Positions 23,744 through 33,479 of a stretch of 33,479 nt of DNA are shown here, one piece after another. Every line of letters starts with the position of its first letter. Within the stretch, counting starts at the first letter, position 1. The stretch is from positions 1 through 33,479 of the forward strand of contig JAAAJB010000390.1 in NCBI GenBank assembly GCA_016098155.1. Reading direction: 5' to 3'. A program made the position numbers and the translations under genes. Under the pieces are notes generated by a model. The model was not told where the DNA came from. It saw nothing but the letters and a program-made list of their open reading frames with translations, and did no database searches. The DNA comes from Actinomortierella ambigua. Taxonomy: Eukaryota; Mortierellomycota; Mortierellomycetes; Mortierellales; Mortierellaceae.

Positions 23744-25967
23744 TCAGTCAAGGATAGCATGATCGGAGGGAGGACGAGAAGAAGGGAGACAGGGGAAGGG
23801 AATATTCATCTTCAAGCTGTATCTAAGCGCGAGCAGGCAACGATAGAATGCACCAATAAAAAGCCGCAAGCAGGTATAGCCTTCCTTCTTGACGAGGAAT
23901 CTTGGAAACGACTGGTCGAGAAATGTCAACCTGGACGTAGACTTGAGATGGAGATGCCCTAAGCCGATGCCAATGACAACCTTGTCCTCCTCTCTCTTCT
24001 TGGCCCCGATGGCTCCTCTAGTCATACCCACAAAGGCATCTGCGAGGCGGCTGAATTCTCGTTGTAAAAAGCATCTATTACATCCTTGTGCGTGGTCCGG
24101 TGCTGCACGTAGGTTTGAAATTCGCTCGCTTTCTATCGCTTTCGACCGAGCCTGGGTTGCTTGTCAGAAGGAAGATATGCATAAACATCCAACGACGCAG
24201 GCTTGACCAGGATCAACACCTTGATACGCCACTCGATCGGCAGGACAACTCGGTAGCCGTTCGACATCACTCCTTCGACTTGAAAACATTCCTTACTTTC
24301 GTCGAATGGCCATTCGTGCCAACTACGGTAGAAGGTAGGCTGTCCGGCAAGATGTTATTGCCTCACCGCTTAAAGTGTGCCAACGGCAGATCACAGAGTT
24401 TGAACGCGAGTGCTTGCAATCGGGTGCCCATCAGTTTTGATGGGTCATCGTAGAGCGTGGCCCTTTTGTGTAAAGGCCCTTTTGTGTAATGGCCCTCGAG
24501 TCAAATTCTAGAGCGCGTAGGATGTTGACACGGTTACGGACGCCATTAGGGTCCAACAATACAGTGAGCGTCTGGACGCCGTGACGCTTTTTCTAGGGGT
24601 TGGCGTCGTGTGTGACTGGGGCAATGAGGTTCAGAACGAGAGAGCTAGGACCTTGGTCATGAAGCCAGTCCTTGGTTAGTCTTCTTGTGACAGAGTCACA
24701 GAGCTCGCTTGTCTGTGTTATGGATAAGCGATCGGAGTTCAATCCTTTTGTGCAGAAAAGCCCGAAGCTCGACCTCGGACAAGGTGAGCCATCCGTTCTC
24801 TGCGGAAGGCAGAGGGTAATTGTCCACATGTTCCCATTCAAGTTGTATAGCATTATCATAGGATAAGCCCCATTGCAGGCATCTTGTCGATCAACTGGAC
24901 CCCGTCAGAATTCCACGGCTTGCCATTCTTGATCATCCTGGTCATCTAAAATAATGAATCAAGAACAGTTTATTTTATCACAATGATCAATGACATGCAA
25001 TGCTTTTTATGATAGCTCATCGCAGCCAGTCATGTACTACAGCGTGAGATCTGCACTGAACAGCGTGGCGACGGAACGTCTTTAAAAAGTGGGCGCAAAG
25101 GTCGTAGTATTCCTGAGAATCTCATCACTGGGCGTTTAAGCCTCGGGATGAGATTCAGACCTCGCAGACGATCGATAAAGCAGGCAACAGTAGTGATTAC
25201 GTTCGGTTTTGATACCTGGCTTCTCGGCAACAGTCTTAGTACCTGAGTTGATTGTAGAAGTGGCACTCGATCTAGAAACCTTCCGGATGCGCACGATAGA
25301 CTTGTTGCCGAAGTAGAGAAAGGTACTGATGGAAACAAGTATTATTGCCTTCTCCAGGACCATCCTCAAGCTCGTTATCCTTTTTCTTATCCTTGACTGA
25401 TTTGATCAGGGGGGGGGTAGTCGAAGGCAAAGTTGGTCCAGAATGGCAATGTCCGTGCGACTAGCGACGGCATGTTGGTCTCCGAAGCGCTGCCTACCAG
25501 TGGCAGGATGAGAATAGATAACCTCAAGGATGTACTTGCCAAATAATTCGGGGCCTATCCACAGCAGCCAAAACTTGCTCTTAGCTGCCAGGGAGGCATT
25601 TTGACTTACTTCTCCTTGCCATCAACAAAGGCGGATAGAAAGAGGAAGGAGTGAGTATTTGCTGTCTGATCTGTCTTACATATCAATGGAAATATGTGCG
25701 TCTCGAGTACCCCCGTGCGACACGTATCTTGTATGACTTGTATTGATGCTCCTTGAACTTTTTCAAGAAGGTCCCGATGCGCAATTGAGGCATGTGATAG
25801 GTGCTGTGGTCGGAGAAGGTCGTCTTCTTGGCACGGCCCTGTTTCATCGTAGCAAAGACCTTGATAGCGCTGTTGAATGACGCTAGAATCCAGTTGTTTT
25901 TATCGTGTATGTCTATCTTGCGGATGACCTCGGGCAGGGTCAGGTAATACCGAACAACAAATGCCAC
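23744..25967 (-). pseudogene. Degenerate TnpB/Fanzor-like (RuvC nuclease) transposon gene
   Basis: Read on the minus strand, many coding-like pieces appear in order but in changing frames. They include a 94-codon frame at 25967-25683 (contains WILASFNSAIKVFATMKQG), a piece near 25590-25420 (SKFWLLWIGPELFGKYILEV), one at about 24930-24870 (KNGKPWNSDGVQLIDKMPAM), one at 24800-24710 (GWLTLSEVELRAFLHKRIEL), and 24640-24450 (NLIAPVTHD, then LLDPNGVRNRVNILRALEFD). Next comes GVDPGQACVVG at 24220-24188 and a last piece at 24031-23744 (KVVIGIGLG, FLDQSFPRFLVKKEG). GVDPG matches the RuvC-I aspartate motif of TnpB and Fanzor nucleases, and I recall the flanking phrases from an abundant Mortierella family that ends in a zinc ribbon. 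That zinc ribbon is absent here. At least five frameshifts or stops break it, so no nuclease is made. The family call rests on memory; that this is a decayed gene is clear. Confidence 0.6.
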
Positions 25968-26349
25968 CGAGTAGGCCTACAAGTTCTGTAGAAGTCAGTG
26001 CCTTTCGTGGCAATTGCTCTGTCCAAAGACAGGCATGGGCTAGAGTTTCAGCCCACAAAGTGACGTTCTTTACTTCCAACAGCTCTAAACGTTATTTCCT
26101 TCCAATGGAGCTGGAAGGAAGAAGGCATACGCTCCTCCCTCATCGCACAAGAGAAGAAGAGGAAAAAAAAACATCTCACCCTTCCCCCCCTCTCATTGGC
26201 ACACACACTTACTCTCCCATTCTTCAAAGGTGCATGAAGATTCTCTAAACTCTCTTCCCACTTTCCTTCGCCCTCCCCTCCCCTCCACCACTACCCCTCC
26301 CTTCCTGCTTCCTGACCTCCGGACTGAGAGAGAAATAAACCAAAGACAA
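25968..26349. promoter_or_regulatory. Upstream region of the CNOT9 gene
   Basis: The last 180 nt before the start codon are strongly pyrimidine-rich on the plus strand, ending in gagagagaaataaaccaaag before the ATG. This is a likely promoter and 5' untranslated region. No specific factor site is claimed. Confidence 0.5.
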
Positions 26350-26493
26350 ATGCATTCCTTGCAAGGGCAACATCCCTCCAGCCAGTATGGTAGAGCCATG
26401 CACGGACTCGCCCAAGGCCAGATGGCCAATGACCGTTTCTTCGTCCCAGGCGCCATGAATGGCATCACCAACAACCAGCTAGCTATGCAGTTG

Positions 26494-26562
<69 letters not shown>

Positions 26563-28111
26563 CAACAGCAGCAGCAACAGCAGCAACAGCAGCAACAAGC
26601 TGCCGCCCAACAACAGCAAGCTGCCGCTCAACAGCAGCTTCACCAACAACAACAGCAACAGCAGGCAGCCGCGGCCGCTGCTCAGCAGCAGCAGCAGTTC
26701 CGTATGGCGAGCATCGAGGACGAAAAGATCTATCACCTTGTCCTTGAACTCACGTTGCCTGTAAACCGCGAACAGGCCCTTCTTGAGTTGAGCAAGAAAC
26801 GTGAGCAATTCGAAGACCTTGCTCTTGTTCTCTGGCACTCGTGTGGTATGTCGTTGTGATTTCCCGCGCCGCACACCCTCACCTGCTTCATCTTGATCCA
26901 AAAAGTCGTCGTTGTGGTTAAAAATGTGCCTATTTGACACGTTCGTCGTAATCCCCTTTTTTTCCTCCTGTGGATCGAGAATGATATCACTTACTCTTCT
27001 CTCCCACGCGTAACCCGGATGGTGTTTTTTTCCTCCATGTTTAGGTGTGATGGCTGCTCTCCTGCAGGAGATTGTCGCGGTGTACCCCCTGCTGGCACCC
27101 TCGGGCCTGACTGCTCACGCGTCCAACCGCGTCTGTAATGCCCTGGCCTTGCTGCAATGTGTTGCTAGCCACTCTGAGACCCGTGGCATGTTCTTAAATG
27201 GTATGCATCTTAATTTTGGTTTCCATCTGAGTTTTTTTGTTCTCCTTTACTTTCATGCTCGACTGACTGTATCGTGCTAATCCTGATTTACAACCCATCA
27301 TTTTTTTTCTTGATCGTGCTAGCACATATTCCCTTGTTCTTGTACCCATTCTTGAACACCACGAGCAAGACTCGCCCCTTTGAGTACCTTCGCTTGACCA
27401 GCTTGGGCGTTATCGGTGCCCTTGTCAAGGTAAGCCTTCACCTTGGACCTTCCTCTGCAATTGTCACCTTGGGTTACTGATCAAAAAAGAGTGGTATCAC
27501 CTTTCATGCTCACCTCGTCTTCACTTGAATTTATGTGTGGCATTCTTAGAACGATAACACAGAGGTCATTACGTTCTTGTTGTCGACCGAAATTATCCCC
27601 CTTTGCCTCCGCATCATGGAAACAGGAAGCGAGCTGTCGAAAACTGTAGGTCAACAGCATGGTGTCATGCCGAAATTCGATGCGGAAAAAACGAGACACA
27701 TCAACTGATGGGATCGCCTTTTTAACATTTTAAATCTCGTTTTTTTTTGGCATTGATATCGATCAACGATTGTAGGTGGCCATTTTCATCGTCCAGCGTA
27801 TCCTTTTGGATGACATGGGCTTGGCCTACATCTGTCAGACATACGAGCGCTTCTACGCCGTTGGAACTGTTCTGAGCAACATGGTCCACCAGCTGGTCGA
27901 TACCCTGGCCGTCCGCCTGCTGAAGCATGTAATTAAGTGCTACTTGCGCCTCTCCGACAACCCTCGTGCTCGTGAGGCTCTCCGTCAGTGCCTGCCCGAA
28001 CCTCTTCGTGACGGCACCTTTGCTCAGGTCCTCAAGGACGACATCACCACCAAGCGTTGCCTGACCCAGCTCTTGTACAACCTCTCGGAGAACGGTGCTG
28101 GCGGCAACTAA
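26350..28111 (+). CDS. CAF40: CCR4-NOT complex subunit Caf40/CNOT9 (Rcd1)
   Basis: Five exons (26350-26845, 27045-27200, 27323-27429, 27550-27645, 27776-28111) give 396 residues. From about residue 118 the protein is the armadillo-repeat Rcd1 domain: [91 protein letters not shown] and [11 protein letters not shown] are all family hallmarks. It is a core subunit of the deadenylase complex and docks short peptide motifs of RNA-binding proteins, linking them to mRNA decay and translational repression. The N-terminus (first 49 residues) is Gln/Asn/Met-rich and is followed by a Gln/Ala tract at 50-116. I take the ATG at 26350; the frame is open further 5' to 26230 but through a promoter-like stretch. 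The yeast protein also has a Gln-rich N-terminus, so such a tail is not unprecedented. Confidence 0.95.
26497..26697. repeat. CAG/CAA tract encoding polyglutamine in CNOT9
   Basis: About 67 codons of CAG and CAA, interrupted by Ala blocks (GCT GCC GCC, later six Ala) and one Leu-His. The mixture of CAG and CAA codons points to selection or age rather than fresh slippage. The complement is open as a leucine run, which I treat as a shadow. Confidence 0.95.
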
Positions 28112-28249
28112 AAAGCAGTGGACCGTATGAGCCCTGTTTTATTTTTTAATTGCCTTTCCTTCACCTCAACCTCCTCTCCCTTTACCCTCGACGGCGGAAC
28201 GGATAACGAACAAAGGAGCATTAACAACCACCCCACCACCACCACCATC

Positions 28250-28285
<36 letters not shown>

Positions 28286-29446
28286 GCAACAACAATCTAC
28301 AACAACAGCAACAGCACGATACGATATCGTTCCATTTAGGAAGGTTAAAGATCAAGTGTGAGAAGAAGAGGGCGACGAAGAGGACCAGGGGAATATGGCA
28401 AAGGAAAATGAAGCTACTACGGGGAAAAAAGGGAGGAGGAAGACAGGCCGCTCACGGAATCAAGACGGAGGAGGGGGACTAAAATGCCTTCAGTCTCCTT
28501 ACAACGTCGCCTGCATGATCATGATTCTGTCCGCCAGTCACCGTTCTTCTTCCTCTCTGCTTTATGTCGTTGTCACTTTGCCCTGGAACCGCTTCAAGTC
28601 GTCGTCGGGGAGACGTGGTCTGTCATGATACCCTGTATCTTGTACGTCCTGTTGGCTGTTGAAATCCACTCCCACGTCTTTCAGGCACGCAACAACAAGT
28701 AATGATGGCGGACTCTATTCATTCCCTTTTTTTTTGTCTTTTCACTTTTATTCTTTGTTTTTCTTTTCTTTGTCGTCCTTTTCTATATCCTTTTTTCTTT
28801 TTTCATTCTTATGGTGTTGCTATCATCGTCTGTTTGTGATAATTTGTTTCTATTGAGGTTCTTTTTACAACCCTTATGCTTTGAAATCATTCTCGTCCGA
28901 CTTTGAAGGGAGGGGAGGGGATACACTACCTTTTTTTCCCCAACCCTCTCTTACACTACCTTGTACAGCCAATCCTTCATAGTATTGTAAACATAGCTTT
29001 ACCGAGTGGGCATAGTTGCAATAGTCTCTTGTAGAGTCTTGCTTCCCTTTTTTTTTTTCCTCACTTTTTTCTCTCTTTCTTTCCTTTTTTCTCTTCTTTT
29101 CGATGGTTCTTGTGCCCACTCTTTTTTTTTTCCTGTCTTTTTTTTATCTTGTTATAACTTTCGTCACTGTAGACCATGTACACAACCCCCTCTTTTTTGT
29201 TCTTAATAGCACGGACCTTTTATATATTCATACCTTTTCATGTTCGTATGATGGATTTTGAAATGGACTCGCATATGCATGGAGGCGTAGTGATAAAACA
29301 GCGTGGTATAAAAAAAAGGATCACATTGATGGATGACGGTCAAAAACTGATAGTCGTGTCGATCTATTATTTTTTTCTTGTCGATTTATCACACCTGCTC
29401 AATCAACGTTCAGCTCATAACTTCTATTATACTTGGCGAAGAGGGA
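28112..29446. other. Convergent 3' region between CNOT9 and ATE1, with ACA repeat
   Basis: Both genes end into this 1.3-kb gap. An ACA trinucleotide repeat occupies about 28249-28284, in the probable CNOT9 3' untranslated region. The rest is T-rich on the plus strand with many runs of 7-11 T. No gene is seen. Confidence 0.55.
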
Positions 29447-32156
29447 TCAGATGTAGACAACCATGCGTTTCGCCAACTCGTCGCCAACAGCGGCATAGTA
29501 CTCTGCAATTTTGTCGCGAAGACCCGCCTGCTTCTTGTATACATTCGTGAGAACGATCGGCATTATCTCATTGTTTTTGGTCAGGTACACCACCTCCATC
29601 AGTTGGTCCCGCTTCAGCGTCTCGCGATCCAACCATCCAGGTGGCCGTCGCGACGTCACCTCTCTGTAGACTCGCTCTCGCTCCTTGGCATGGGCTGCTG
29701 CTGCCGCGTCATTCTTCGTTTTCTTCTCCACTCTTTTCTTCTTCTTCTCGTCCTCAAGCACGTCATCCTTGGCGTCTTTGGTGTCTTGCTTGGCGCGTTT
29801 CCGTGGTGAGGACACATTGTTGCTGTTGCCTTCCCCCTCCTCCTCCTCCTCCTCCTCCTCGTGATTATGGCCATCCTCAGACTCGGATTCCTCCACAGCG
29901 TTGTCCATAAACTCATCCGGATCAATCTCTTCCTCCATGTCCTCGTCCTCATCCTCATCCGTGCTATCCCATTGATCATCCTCATCTTCGTCGTCGTCAT
30001 CATCATCAGTGCCTATCTTGTTCTTCGTCTTGGTCGGTTTTTTCGTGTTGCGCACCAACTGCACCTGCTCCTCAAAGAGCGGATCAAACTCTTCAGGATT
30101 GACCCAGCAACTGTATCGTTTGTCGCCAAGAATCTTTTTGCACTTTTCAAAATCCACCCACGTGTATGTTTCCTGGGTGATCGACAGACAAGTTGGAGGG
30201 GAGAACGCGTAGAAAAATAATATCAACAGACGGGGGTTAGAAACATTGAAACGAGGCGAATTGATGACCTTGAGGGGGGGGGCTTCAGTCAAAGGAGGAC
30301 GAAGTACTGGTGGTGAGAGGAGACATACAGGGTCTAGGAGAAGTGAAGGTTCATACTGAGCCTTGTAGCTCATCTTAGGACAAGTGAAGATGTAGAAGCC
30401 TAAGAGTAGAGAGAAAAAAATCAGTAATAAATATACTAGAGTCTAATGATGCAGGTCATCGAAAGTCGGTTTATCGACCCTCTCTCCTTGAGAACAACCC
30501 CCCCCCCTTCTCCCTTTCGAACATCTGGATAAGCTTACCCATATAGTAGTACTGCAAAGAGGCATATTCTGGATTCTGGTGAAGCTCCTGGACAAGGGCA
30601 ATCTCGCGCTGTGCACTGTACTTGCCAAGGGACAGGACCGAATAGGTTGGATCGTAGAAAAAGTAGACAGCCGAGACACAGCTAGGAAGGATGTCAATCA
30701 CCGAGACTGCAATCAATTTCTCGTCCAGGTAATAGCATTGGTGGAAGGACCCATATCCAGGATCTTGCTCCGTCCATGTATCCGGCTTGGTCGCCTTGTA
30801 GGATGGTACGTTTTTTTTTTGTTTTCAACATGAAAAAAAAAAAGATACGAGAATGAGCAACATGCAACGTTTGAAATAGATCGTGAGGTACCAGAGCAAT
30901 TTCGTGATGAATACCTTCAGAGGACTGGTGACCAGAAACCTTTTGAAGCTTTCGGGGTTCACGTGCGAGGGGGTGTCATTGTGGACGATCGTTTGATACT
31001 TGACGTAGACAGCATGCTTCTCTTGCGAAAAAGATGCCGGCTCCAGCTTGACCTGTATCGTGAAAGTGTTAACATGTGAGAACGGGGGACGAGGGTGGTC
31101 ATATAATCAATCCTATCAATAATGAAAGCGCTGAGAAGACGAAAATAGGATGGGAGAGGTGGTGGTGGGGGGGAGACATACTTTGAATCGATGCCTCCAT
31201 GCTGTCTGATCCGGGTGTCGCGAGTACTCTGCCAGATGAATCTTATCCACAAGGTTCTGAGGCATTTCTTTCAGCACCTTCTTCTGCTTTTGTTTTTGTC
31301 GCTTGGCTTCTGCAGCGACCAGTGCTTTTTTCTCGTCATTGGACAGAGGTGCGACATCCCCTTCTGTTGCTGCTGCTGCAGTCGCGTGTACCCCAGTATC
31401 TGTTGCTCCGTTCTCCCCCTTCTCAGCCGTGTCTGGTGGTTTGGATGACTCTTTGCTCAATTGAGCTTGAATGTCGCGCTCAAAGGTCTCGTCGCCTTCG
31501 TCGGATACAAAGCGGTTAAATCGATTGACGAGATTCCGCTGGTGCTTGGAAGCGCGATACTTGAGTGCCTCCATCCTATTTTTTTTTTTTTTTTTTTTCA
31601 TAGGAACAGGGGAGATGTGGTCAGTCATCCAAAACGGAAAGATTGGAAATCATCAACGCTTTCACAAACAACTTTTTCCCAATGGTGTACCGGATCGTAT
31701 ACTGAGGGCAGCAGCTGTCTCGAAGATTTGGTTTGTAGAGGTACGTGCCAGATCTAACAGTAAAGGGGAAAATTGGGGGATTGTGTCGCGGATCAATTCG
31801 AGGGAGTAAGTCGGCTGTTTGGCATGGCTGAGCTAGCGCGGAAAGTCGCGTTTATCAACACCTAATTACCTTCGCCAACCTCGGTCTATCAAGTCTTGGT
31901 AGTCCTATTCCGTAGAAACATCATGGTTGGTTTGAGAATGGGTGAGGGGTGAGTGAGACCATGGACTGCATGTGCCCAAGTTTGCCATCATGTGCTACGA
32001 GGCGATGCGTTTCTGCAGAAAATTTTCAGTTACCTGGCAGGACATGAAATGGGCCGACATGCCATATGTATGAGACCCATTAGTCGACTTGCAGTAGCCG
32101 CATGACGACTCATGAGCGCCGTAGGGGGTTACGATGGTCAAGTCGCTGAGAAGCAT
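29447..32156 (-). CDS. ATE1: Arginyl-tRNA--protein transferase (N-degron pathway)
   Basis: Eight exons (32156-32034, 31904-31870, 31753-31691, 31575-31182, 31052-30915, 30794-30539, 30399-30329, 30172-29447) give 601 residues with all phases closing. The N-terminal domain shows SCGYC (Cys19, Cys22) and DSCCPQYTIR (Cys67, Cys68), the four cysteines conserved in the family for metal or Fe-S binding. DYQDLIDRGWRRSG and KHQRNLVNRFNRFV are also typical. The GNAT-like C-terminal half has PGYGSFHQCYYLDEKLIAV (from 263), SVIDILPSCVSAVYFFYDP and FYIFTCPKMSYKAQY. It transfers arginine from Arg-tRNA to N-terminal Asp, Glu or oxidised Cys, marking proteins for degradation. An unusual insertion near the C-terminus (about residues 405-525) has long acidic runs (six Asp, then eight Glu) followed by a Lys-rich segment. 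The second exon is only 35 nt. The start at 32156 has no better in-frame ATG upstream. Confidence 0.95.
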
Positions 32157-32468
32157 AGGTGGGCTGCGGTGAAGGTGAAGAGAAAGTTGTGGAGAAGCTC
32201 ATATCCCCTTTTTTCACGCCTTTGATCAATTGATTCTGACGCCGTCTCCAAACAAAAAGATTTCCCCAGGGGCCGTATTATATATAACCTCACAGAACCT
32301 CCATCTTGTAAGATCAACACAAACACTCAAAAAAAAAAAAGTACGTAGTAGAAATTGGATAAAAGGAATTGCGTTGAGAGAATAATAAAGAAGTAAAAGC
32401 TATCTATCGACGGAGGGTGGAAGGGGTGCAACATGTCTTGAGATGAGCGAGGGTGGAGAGGGGTGCTC
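32157..32468. other. Short intergenic between the GT34 gene and ATE1
   Basis: It must contain the ATE1 promoter and the 3' end of the upstream glycosyltransferase gene, both on the minus strand, in 312 nt. An A-run at 32329-32340 is present. No other signal seen. Confidence 0.6.
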
Positions 32469-33380
32469 CTATTCTTCACGGAATGGCGGCAACTTGAAAT
32501 ACCGAAGCTGTTGCCAGTCCTTGAACGACTGTGGATCCCAGTTGAACGACATCCAGTGAATGATGAAATCACCCGGTCGGTACATCTGGTAGAGTTTTTT
32601 CATATGCCAATACGAGTTGAAGCTGCACTGTGGCATGTACTTGACTTTTTCGTGCTCCTTCAACTCTGTGTGCTTGGCAAGAATGGTGATCATCCAATCT
32701 TGTTCATGATCATACGGCCCCAGCTTGTCCCAGACAAGGTCGAAAAACTCTCGAGACCAGTCATCATTCTTGATGAAGAACACGCCGGCGTTGAGGCAAA
32801 ACCAGTCCTTTGTGACGATGAGGGGGTGTCTGTTGTCGATAAACCGCTCCAGGGGAACGTCCATATTGGCAATCAGGGCATCAGTATCCATCCAAAAGAT
32901 CCAGTCGAAATCATCCTTGGCGAGCTCATCCTTGATCATCTTGATCTTGGCCCAGGCAGGGACAGACTTGGCAGCCTTGACCTCGTCGAAATAATGAGTG
33001 ACATTAGTGTCCTTGAGCACATATCGGCCTCGGTGATGAGCGATATACTCTCGACGGTTGTGGTAGGAGTATTCGCCAAGGTGTCTACACTTTGCTTTCG
33101 GGTCTGGGTTCGTGCACGACTCGCCCGAGAGGATGACGATCCGAGGGTCCTGGTATCCATGATTGTAGTTGAAGTTGTTGTTGTTGTAGATGCTTGCCAC
33201 CGGTGCTGTCGAGAGCGAGGAAGTCAGGGGCCGGCCTGTTTGATGAATCGGGTCAACATAGGGTATACATGTCCTTGGGAAATGGACAAAGGTATAGGGA
33301 CCCACTAGAGCTCCAATGCAGATGACAAAGATGAGGATGTAGGCCATCCGCTTGGTCTTGAAGCGAAGAAAACCCCCCAT
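32469..33380 (-). CDS. GT34 family galactosyl/mannosyltransferase (GMA12/MNN10 type), Golgi
   Basis: A single-exon gene of 303 residues. It begins with a short basic tail (MGGFLRFKTKR), one membrane segment at about 12-33, and a luminal stem with an Asn-rich piece (IYNNNNFNYNHGY): a type II Golgi protein layout. The catalytic domain starts PRIVILSGES; it has the DxD metal and nucleotide-sugar motif in FWMDTDALI (Asp165, Asp167). Family motifs LIVTKDWFCLNAGVFFIKND, HEQDWMITIL and a final HWMSFNW follow. Members add galactose or mannose to glycoproteins from UDP-Gal or GDP-Man; sequence alone does not decide the donor. One N-glycosylation sequon (NVTH at 126) is present. The length fits the family. 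Its 5' flank ends in a GA microsatellite at the window edge. Confidence 0.93.
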   Translation of the reverse strand: MGGFLRFKTKRMAYILIFVICIGALVGPYTFVHFPRTCIPYVDPIHQTGRPLTSSLSTAPVASIYNNNNFNYNHGYQDPRIVILSGESCTNPDPKAKCRHLGEYSYHNRREYIAHHRGRYVLKDTNVTHYFDEVKAAKSVPAWAKIKMIKDELAKDDFDWIFWMDTDALIANMDVPLERFIDNRHPLIVTKDWFCLNAGVFFIKNDDWSREFFDLVWDKLGPYDHEQDWMITILAKHTELKEHEKVKYMPQCSFNSYWHMKKLYQMYRPGDFIIHWMSFNWDPQSFKDWQQLRYFKLPPFREE

Positions 33381-33443
33381 GACGTTGCGAGGACTGATTG
33401 TCGTGGAAGTAAGGGCAAGTGAGAAAGGAGAAGGGAGGAGGGA

Positions 33444-33445
<2 letters not shown>

Positions 33446-33479
<34 letters not shown>
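33446..33479. repeat. GA dinucleotide microsatellite at the window edge
   Basis: GA repeats run off the end of the window, about 65 nt upstream of the GT34 start codon, so they lie in its promoter or 5' untranslated region. True length is unknown. Confidence 0.9.

Noticed and set aside
24725..24755. T-loop-like sequence suggesting a tRNA
   Set aside because: Bases ggagttcaatcc resemble a T-arm, but no matching acceptor, D or anticodon stems can be built around them. No tRNA or rRNA was found in the window.
26479..26940. Minus-strand frame with a long leucine run
   Set aside because: It is the complement of the CAG/CAA tract in CNOT9 and has no independent support.
29641..30220. Plus-strand frames of 89 and 119 codons
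   Set aside because: They are shadows of the acidic insertion and neighbouring exon of ATE1; their residues reflect the complement of Asp/Glu codons.

Overview
The window is nuclear DNA of a filamentous fungus. Genes have several short GT..AG introns (roughly 75-200 nt), T-rich acceptors and CTAAC/CTNAY-like branch sites, and the proteins are typical of early-diverging fungi. A degenerate element at 23.7-26.0 kb resembles a TnpB/Fanzor-like family I associate with Mortierella and its relatives, so my best guess is Mortierellomycota. This assignment is inference; no rRNA or marker gene is present.

The window has two compartments. Positions 1 to about 9.4 kb are gene-poor and repeat-rich. They hold one intact gene of an unrecognised family (3481-5146, minus), at least three broken copies of it (281-1173 plus, 7108-7518 plus, 8506-8943 minus), a shared 5' leader with a 21-bp minisatellite, and a large inverted duplication with a perfect 40-bp palindrome at 8127-8208. 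A small RRM protein gene (2537-2812, minus) sits in the same region and appears truncated by two consecutive stop codons.

From 9.6 kb the window carries conserved single-copy genes: an MFS monocarboxylate-type transporter (9661-12235, minus, 4 exons), acireductone synthase/enolase-phosphatase E1 of the methionine salvage pathway with a long N-terminal extension (14438-18045, minus, 7 exons), a RAD51 paralog of the XRCC3 type (about 18497-20191, plus), a B-type cyclin (20805-22997, minus, 4 exons), the CCR4-NOT subunit Caf40/CNOT9 with a polyglutamine tract (26350-28111, plus, 5 exons), arginyl-tRNA-protein transferase ATE1 (29447-32156, minus, 8 exons), and a GT34 galactosyl/mannosyltransferase (32469-33380, minus, single exon). 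The TnpB/Fanzor-like relic interrupts this set between the cyclin and CNOT9.

The conserved genes do not form one pathway. They are housekeeping functions: transport, sulfur salvage, recombination repair, mitosis, mRNA decay, N-degron arginylation and Golgi glycosylation. All exon joins were checked by reading frame: each proposed intron starts GT, ends AG and preserves phase. The 5' end of XRCC3 is the one coding boundary I could not close.
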